From Alphaproteobacteria bacterium (GTDB taxonomy: Bacteria > Pseudomonadota > Alphaproteobacteria > Paracaedibacterales > JAKBAR01), in contig JAIESS010000106.1 in NCBI GenBank assembly GCA_019745755.1, forward strand, positions 1 to 17,673: a stretch of 17,673 nucleotides of DNA, written 5' to 3'. Below the pieces are notes generated by a model. It was not told the DNA's origin. It searched no databases and saw nothing but the letters and a program-made list of their open reading frames with translations. The position numbers and the translations under genes are program-made. This document shows, in pieces, positions 13,270 to 17,673 of this stretch. Each line of letters begins with the position of its first letter. Within the stretch, counting starts at the first letter, position 1.

Positions 13270-14646
13270 ATGAAACCCACACGAACAACACAGCCAATAA
13301 TAAGGACTGTTTTGCTATCTATTTTATTCTTGAGCCCACTTTTTGTAATACCTTTAGTGCCATCTCCAGCAAATGCAGAAGCAGCAAAAAAACAAAGCAC
13401 TTCTTCTAAAAAAGGCATAGATATTATTGCTATTGTTGATGACAAAAGTATCACAGAAAAAGATCTTGAAACGCGCATTAAGCTTATTTTGGTGACAAGT
13501 CATATCCCTATAACACCAGAAAACATTAAATCATTACGTGAGCAAGTGCTCAAAAACATGATTGAAGAATATGTTCAGGTTGCAACGGCTGCAAAATTCA
13601 AAGTGCTTGCCAAAGAAAATGAGATTACAGCGGCTCTCACTCAAGTTGCCAAAGAAAATAAGATGACCTTGGATCAGCTCGAATCCACGCTAAAACAAAA
13701 TGGCATTCAAATGAGTTATCTTCGCGAACGTATGAAGGCTCAACTATCATGGATTAACTTCGTGCGCGGCGCCTATGCACACACGCTTCACATTGGAGAA
13801 AAGGAGATCGATATTCATTTTGACAAAGAAAAGGAAAATGCTCAAAAGGATCAATTTGATATTTATGAAATCTTTTTGCGCGCCGATGATGTATCCCAAC
13901 TCCCTTCTGTTGAGGCCCAAGCACAAAACCTTATTAAACAATTAAAAGCAGGGGCAAGTTTCCGTATGCTCGCCCAACAATTTTCCAACAGCCCTTCGGC
14001 ATCAAAGGGTGGTTATGTGGGATGGGTCACAAAAAATCACGAGGGTGCGAAGGCCTATGAAGCTCTTGAACCGGGTCAAGTATCTTATCCTGTGAAGACA
14101 AATCATGGCTATTATATCTATTATCTTGCAGATAAGAAACTTGCAGGACAAGGATCCACAGGTGATGTTCTCGTCTCCTATAAACAAGTAACAATTCCCC
14201 TTACAGCAGGTTTTAAACCCGAAGAGGATCCCTATCTTTCTGCCCATTTGAATGAACTTATGCCAACAAACTCCTTGGGTGAATTTGAGAAAGCTGCCAA
14301 AGAACGAGATTTACCCATTCAATCCGTATCAGATCGGAAACTATCCCATTTTCCGCCAGAATTCAGAAGCTTCATTGAGACGCTTTCTGTGGGTAAACCG
14401 TCTATGCCGTCACTTACACCGGATGGTATGATGATCATGATCATCTCCAATAAAAAGGCAGCTGAACCGGAAAAACCTCTTAGCCGTGAAGAAGTCAAAG
14501 GCATGCTTGAGAGTGACAAACTGAGCAAAATTGCATCCCAAAACCTTACACAGATGATTGGGAAGACATATGTTAAACTCACTCAGCCGTCAGATTTCCC
14601 AAATCTTGCCTATGGAAAAACGACTAAATCAACCGCTACGGCTTAA
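13270..14646 (+). CDS. surA: Periplasmic chaperone / peptidyl-prolyl isomerase SurA
   Basis: Escorts unfolded outer-membrane proteins through the periplasm. 458 residues, slightly longer than E. coli SurA (about 430). Signal peptide 1-36 ends PSPANA before EAAKK. A SurA N-terminal domain (about 50-175) opens with DIIAIVDDKSITEKDLETRI. One clear parvulin domain follows (about 195-290) with LKAGASFRMLAQQFSNSPSA, GGYVGWV and YPVKTNHGYYIYYL. A second region (about 300-420) is degenerate, as is common in alphaproteobacteria. The 3' end overlaps the likely rsmA start by 35 bp, indicating an operon. Confidence 0.92.
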   Translation: MKPTRTTQPIIRTVLLSILFLSPLFVIPLVPSPANAEAAKKQSTSSKKGIDIIAIVDDKSITEKDLETRIKLILVTSHIPITPENIKSLREQVLKNMIEEYVQVATAAKFKVLAKENEITAALTQVAKENKMTLDQLESTLKQNGIQMSYLRERMKAQLSWINFVRGAYAHTLHIGEKEIDIHFDKEKENAQKDQFDIYEIFLRADDVSQLPSVEAQAQNLIKQLKAGASFRMLAQQFSNSPSASKGGYVGWVTKNHEGAKAYEALEPGQVSYPVKTNHGYYIYYLADKKLAGQGSTGDVLVSYKQVTIPLTAGFKPEEDPYLSAHLNELMPTNSLGEFEKAAKERDLPIQSVSDRKLSHFPPEFRSFIETLSVGKPSMPSLTPDGMMIMIISNKKAAEPEKPLSREEVKGMLESDKLSKIASQNLTQMIGKTYVKLTQPSDFPNLAYGKTTKSTATA

Positions 14647-15481
14647 CGAATCTGTGTTAGATCAACTTCCATCTCTCAAGGAACTATTGATTAAGCATGA
14701 TCTGTGGGCCAAGAAAAGCCTTGGTCAAAATTTCTTACTCGATCCAAATATCACAGATCGCATCGTTTTGCGAACAAGTGTTAAGGACAGCATTGTGCTT
14801 GAGGTAGGACCAGGCCCTGGCGGTCTTACCCGTTCCCTCTTAAAGGCGGGAGCAACGCACGTTTTTGCCATTGAAAAGGATCTCCGCTGTGTAACCCTTC
14901 TCCAAAGCCTTGTGGAGGCAAGCGATGGGCGCCTCACCGTTCTGAATACAGATGCCCTTAAATTTAAACTCGCACAATTTGTTCAGGAAAATGCCATCGC
15001 ACATCCCCTCCATATTGTGGCGAACCTTCCCTATAATATAGGAACTCAGCTCCTCTTGAATTGGCTCAAGGAGCTTGACCTTATTGCCTCTATGACATTG
15101 ATGTTTCAAAAGGAAGTAGCGGAGCGTATTGTGGCGCGTGAGGGCACAAACGCTTACGGTCGCCTTAGCATTATAAGCCGGTATGTATCTGATGCAAAAA
15201 TTCTCTTTCATTTACCTCCAGAAGCGTTTATTCCAGCCCCCAAAGTTACATCATCGGTTATTCAGCTGATTCCTAAATCACTCACTGAGGAAGAAAAATA
15301 TCTCATTCCATCCCTTGAACGTGTAACAGGGCTTGCTTTTGGTCAGCGACGCAAAATGCTGAAATCCAGCCTTAAGACGATTCTTTCTGAAGAGCAAATC
15401 ATCAGCCTTGGCATCAAGCCAGGTGCCCGCCCCGAAGAGCTTCCTTTGGAAGATTTCATACAATTAGCAAAGTCCATGTGA
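14612..15481 (+). CDS. rsmA: 16S rRNA dimethyladenosine transferase RsmA (KsgA)
   Basis: Dimethylates two adjacent adenosines in the 3'-terminal helix of 16S rRNA, a late checkpoint of 30S assembly. From the ATG at 14612 the protein has 289 residues. KKSLGQNFLLDPNIT (34-48) is the family opener, EVGPGPGGLTRSLL (64-77) the SAM-binding motif I, AIEKDLR the acidic end of strand 2, ANLPYNI (137-143) the catalytic motif IV, and FIPAPKVTSSVI (206-217) the following signature. Upstream in-frame ATGs at 14558 and 14570 would only add residues read inside surA and absent from the family, so 14612 is preferred. Translation is probably coupled to surA. pdxA, often between these genes, is absent. Confidence 0.96.
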   Translation: MEKRLNQPLRLNESVLDQLPSLKELLIKHDLWAKKSLGQNFLLDPNITDRIVLRTSVKDSIVLEVGPGPGGLTRSLLKAGATHVFAIEKDLRCVTLLQSLVEASDGRLTVLNTDALKFKLAQFVQENAIAHPLHIVANLPYNIGTQLLLNWLKELDLIASMTLMFQKEVAERIVAREGTNAYGRLSIISRYVSDAKILFHLPPEAFIPAPKVTSSVIQLIPKSLTEEEKYLIPSLERVTGLAFGQRRKMLKSSLKTILSEEQIISLGIKPGARPEELPLEDFIQLAKSM

Positions 15482-15499
15482 GAAGCCTCATCTCTTTTT
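15479..15499 (+). terminator. Weak possible terminator after rsmA
   Basis: TGAG (15479-15482) and CTCA (15487-15490) can form a 4-bp stem with a 4-nt loop, followed by TCTC and a run of T. It includes the stop codon. The stem is short, so the call is tentative. Confidence 0.2.
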
Positions 15500-15584
15500 A
15501 ATAAATCCGTCTTTTTCTTTTCCCCATGTACTTTGTAGGCGAGCGTGATAATATCATCCTACGTAATATTCCAAAACTGTTGTT

Positions 15585-16331
15585 ATGCGGATTTTTAAAA
15601 ACGAGGAAGCATCCTACCGGTTAAAGGTCTTTGAGGATACGAAAGATTTTTCTGTACGAAAATCCTTTGAAGAAGCCATTCAAAAAACATTTGCAAGTGA
15701 CTATGTGCGTATGTGTGCACCCTGGTTTATCCTTGCTCTTATCATCCATATAGCGGCGCCTCTTATTTTTTCCACAATCTACTTTATCATTGAGATCATC
15801 GCCTCATTTTTTATTATGGCATCTGTAAGCGTTAGCTGGTACAAAGCGCTTGCCTTTCAAGAACATACAAAGGCATTAACATTTGGTAAGAATGAAAAAG
15901 CCTTTGTGATCTATTCTATTGCCATGGGTTTTTCTCTTGTTGTGGCAGGAGCCCTTATTTTTTTAGTAGGGACCACCATGGGAGCTTCTTTTCTTTCCCT
16001 CATGATTGTGGTGGCCTTTTGTCTTTGGGGAGCCCCCTTCTTTTGTGTTTTTATTGGCCTTATTGCTATGGGATTTGATGATAAACGTACTCTCAGTTTT
16101 GTATTTCATATGGTTAAACCTGTTCACTCAGAGCTTTTCTTTGGCTATCTTGCCCTTTTTATTTTTGAGCTTTGTGTCAGCCTTGGTGTTGCAACACTTA
16201 TGCTTGGCTGGATGAATATCATCGTCTTTGGCATCATCGCTCTTACTCTTCGTTTTCTTTTTACGGGAATCCTCGTCACCTTCACAAGCCATGTGATTTA
16301 TACACGTTGTGCGTTTGAGCGCAGTGAATAG
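15585..16331 (+). CDS. Integral membrane protein of unknown function, about six helices
   Basis: 248 residues. An N-terminal amphipathic, charged segment of about 42 residues is followed by likely membrane helices at about 46-63, 64-83, 106-128, 133-162, 184-205 and 208-232. Between helices 2 and 3 lies VSVSWYKALAFQEHTK, which resembles the WHRxxLLxE element seen in many small alphaproteobacterial six-helix proteins. That resemblance does not give a function. The start ATG at 15585 follows a 103-bp gap after rsmA. The last 50 bp overlap the end of the convergent PRPP synthetase homologue. There is no catalytic motif that I can name. Confidence 0.75.
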   Translation: MRIFKNEEASYRLKVFEDTKDFSVRKSFEEAIQKTFASDYVRMCAPWFILALIIHIAAPLIFSTIYFIIEIIASFFIMASVSVSWYKALAFQEHTKALTFGKNEKAFVIYSIAMGFSLVVAGALIFLVGTTMGASFLSLMIVVAFCLWGAPFFCVFIGLIAMGFDDKRTLSFVFHMVKPVHSELFFGYLALFIFELCVSLGVATLMLGWMNIIVFGIIALTLRFLFTGILVTFTSHVIYTRCAFERSE

Positions 16332-17190
16332 TCCCTATTTCTTCTTTTATAAAATCGGCTAAGAACCTATCTAAGGCTAGAATATGTATTGATTTCTTTT
16401 GGGGAAGTGAATCCGTAAAGAAAATATGCATATGCTGTTGCAATAGTGTCAGCATTTTGCGTGTTGCCAAATTATGTGTAACAAGAGCTGTTATACTTTT
16501 TGAACAAGATTCTTTTAAAAAATGGGAAAGGTGCAGCAACGTCATCCCCGAATCCATCATATCATCAATGATGAGACAATCTCTCCCTTGAATGGCATCG
16601 GAATTAGGACAAGAATAGACAATAGAATCATTAATCCGTTGTTTAGAAAAAATCACCCTATCCATAGCCTGCTTCTTTGCTAATATTTCCACCATACTTG
16701 TGCGCCCCTGATCTGGTGCTATCAGAAGAGCTGATTTCATATTGTTTTCATCTATCCATGATGCATATAAATCATAAGGAAGAATTTCCTGTATCCCCAA
16801 AGAACGTACATCACTGTGAGGATGAAGAATATAAAATCGACAATGTGTGTAAGCTCCAATAATACGACGCAGTGTTGATAAAGGTTGAAAACCATAATGT
16901 TGATCTTGTCGAAGATAGGCTAAATAGGAAAAAATAACAGTTACCGATTTTGCCCCTTGCTGCTTTGCATAATCCATCAAAAACATAAGCTCAAAAAAAT
17001 CATGATGCATTGATATTGGTCGCGTTCCATGAAAAATAATCACATCCTTATCATAAAGATCCGTTTTTATATCCATAATCATTTCACCATCAGGATATGA
17101 GTTTAGAGAAACGGAAGCATGCTCATACCCAAGAATGTTTGCTACGGATGATGATAAAAAAGCATAAGCCTGTGGGGATAAAATAATCAT
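16282..17190 (-). CDS. Divergent ribose-phosphate pyrophosphokinase (PRPP synthetase) homologue
   Basis: 302 residues aligned with the whole PRPP synthetase plan: SYPDGEMIMD (31-40, usual FxDGE), VIFSYLAYLRQDQ (85-97, usual PYFGYARQDR, the ATP loop), ILHPHSDVRS (121-130), APDQGRTSMVEILAKK (158-173), FSKQRIND (181-188, the flexible catalytic loop, usual DKRR), the PRPP-binding loop IIDDMMDSGMTLL (207-219, usual VDDmIDTGGTL), and FTDSLP (258-263). Several core positions differ: the catalytic loop has KQR, and the second Gly of the PRPP loop is Met. It may be a paralogue with altered activity or another phosphoribosyltransferase-fold enzyme. A strong purine run GAGGGAGGAG (17218-17209) lies 18 bases from the ATG, too far for a normal ribosome site. 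Confidence 0.8.
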   Translation of the reverse strand: MIILSPQAYAFLSSSVANILGYEHASVSLNSYPDGEMIMDIKTDLYDKDVIIFHGTRPISMHHDFFELMFLMDYAKQQGAKSVTVIFSYLAYLRQDQHYGFQPLSTLRRIIGAYTHCRFYILHPHSDVRSLGIQEILPYDLYASWIDENNMKSALLIAPDQGRTSMVEILAKKQAMDRVIFSKQRINDSIVYSCPNSDAIQGRDCLIIDDMMDSGMTLLHLSHFLKESCSKSITALVTHNLATRKMLTLLQQHMHIFFTDSLPQKKSIHILALDRFLADFIKEEIGTIHCAQTHNVYKSHGL

Positions 17191-17317
17191 ATGTAGATCA
17201 AACCGTTACTCCTCCCTCAAATCTACAAAGAATTCTCTTAATGAATGCTTAATTTTGACCCTATATTTTTTTTGATATGTCCTCCTGAATATTAACTAAA
17301 AATTAAGTTTCGATCCT

Positions 17318-17323
17318 TATACT
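17318..17323 (+). promoter_or_regulatory. Possible -10 element for the His-rich secreted protein
   Basis: TATACT lies 36 bp upstream of the ATG at 17360, in an AT-rich gap between divergent genes. No good -35 is at the right distance. AAAGGA (17345-17350) is the likely ribosome binding site. Confidence 0.3.
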
Positions 17324-17359
17324 CGTAAATATGGTTAATGATATAAAGGACTTTAGATT

Positions 17360-17673
17360 ATGAAAATACTTTTGACAACAACGGCACTTTTAATGTCGAC
17401 AATGCTTGCAGGAATAGCATCTGAAGAAGTTTCCAATGATGTTGCAACAGAAGCTATGCAGGAAAGTGAAAACGGCAGTGCTGTCATCGCAGGAATAGAT
17501 CCAAATAATCATGCTGATCTTCATGCGCATCACAGTGCTCAAGCAGATCATCATGTGGGACTCCATGAGGAGCATAAAGCGCAAGCGGAGCATCATGCGG
17601 TAGAAGCAGAAAAACTTCATGACGCAGCATCAGCGCACGAAGAAGCCACGGAAACAGAGACTGTTAATGAAAA
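17360..17673 (+). CDS. Secreted His/Ala/Glu-rich protein, 3' end cut by the window
   Basis: The frame is open from ATG 17360 to the window edge (104 codons), preceded by a good ribosome site AAAGGA 9 bases upstream. Residues 1-20 form a signal peptide (KILLTTTALLMSTMLAG, likely cleaved after Ala20). The mature part is acidic. Residues 51-93 hold 12 histidines in a helical-looking stretch with a roughly 14-residue repeat (AQADHHVGLHEEHK, then AQAEHHAVEAEKLH). Such a segment could bind divalent metal in the periplasm or form an amphipathic coiled coil. No family recognised, and the C-terminus is unseen. Confidence 0.7.
   Translation, partial: MKILLTTTALLMSTMLAGIASEEVSNDVATEAMQESENGSAVIAGIDPNNHADLHAHHSAQADHHVGLHEEHKAQAEHHAVEAEKLHDAASAHEEATETETVNE

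Noticed and set aside
1..17673. CRISPR array, tRNA or rRNA gene
   Set aside because: No regularly spaced short repeats and no tRNA-like cloverleaf or conserved rRNA segment was recognised on reading either strand. A tRNAscan/Infernal run would settle the RNA question.

Overview
The window looks like chromosomal DNA of a moderately AT-rich alphaproteobacterium. SuhB, MltG, Gmk, LptF/LptG, SurA and RsmA all read as alphaproteobacterial versions, and mltG-gmk and surA-rsmA are familiar alphaproteobacterial neighbours. The mix of envelope genes with several signal-peptide proteins of unknown function, a decayed IS and gene fragments suggests a host-associated or intracellular lineage (Holosporales/Rickettsiales-like). 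That placement is inference; no rRNA or other marker is present.

Layout. 1-723: 3' part of suhB (+). 884-1777: EamA-type exporter (+). 1885-3567: a secreted 560-residue protein (-) whose C-terminal third resembles the OspF/SpvC phosphothreonine-lyase fold, in the form found at the N-terminus of class III/IV lanthipeptide synthetases. No kinase or cyclase domain follows. This is the most interesting gene in the window. 3734-5447: mltG and gmk, overlapping (+). 5471-8560: a rearranged segment. It holds a complete but dead 685-bp IS1595-family element with perfect 15-bp ends and an 8-bp target duplication, a secreted 464-residue repeat protein (-), the C-terminal stub of an SDF-family symporter (-), and a 505-bp second copy of the 3' two thirds of gmk. 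8690-10321: lipoprotein secretin (+). 10314-10766: small exported protein (-). 10872-13099: lptF-lptG (-). 13270-15481: surA-rsmA (+), divergent from lptFG with a good sigma-70 promoter between them. 15585-16331: six-helix membrane protein (+), convergent with a divergent PRPP synthetase homologue (16282-17190, -). 17360-end: start of a secreted His/Ala/Glu-rich protein, cut by the window edge.

How it fits together. The conserved core is about the envelope: LptF/LptG drive LPS export, SurA folds outer-membrane proteins (LptD is a classic client), MltG controls glycan-strand length, and the secretin is an outer-membrane pore. Gmk, SuhB, RsmA and the PRPP synthetase homologue are housekeeping. 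The 5471-8560 segment is accessory. It sits exactly behind an intact gmk and ends with a second gmk 3' end, so it arrived or rearranged by an event that used the gmk 3' region while keeping one gmk intact.

No tRNA, rRNA or CRISPR array was seen. No stretch over 300 bases lacks a gene or gene remnant.
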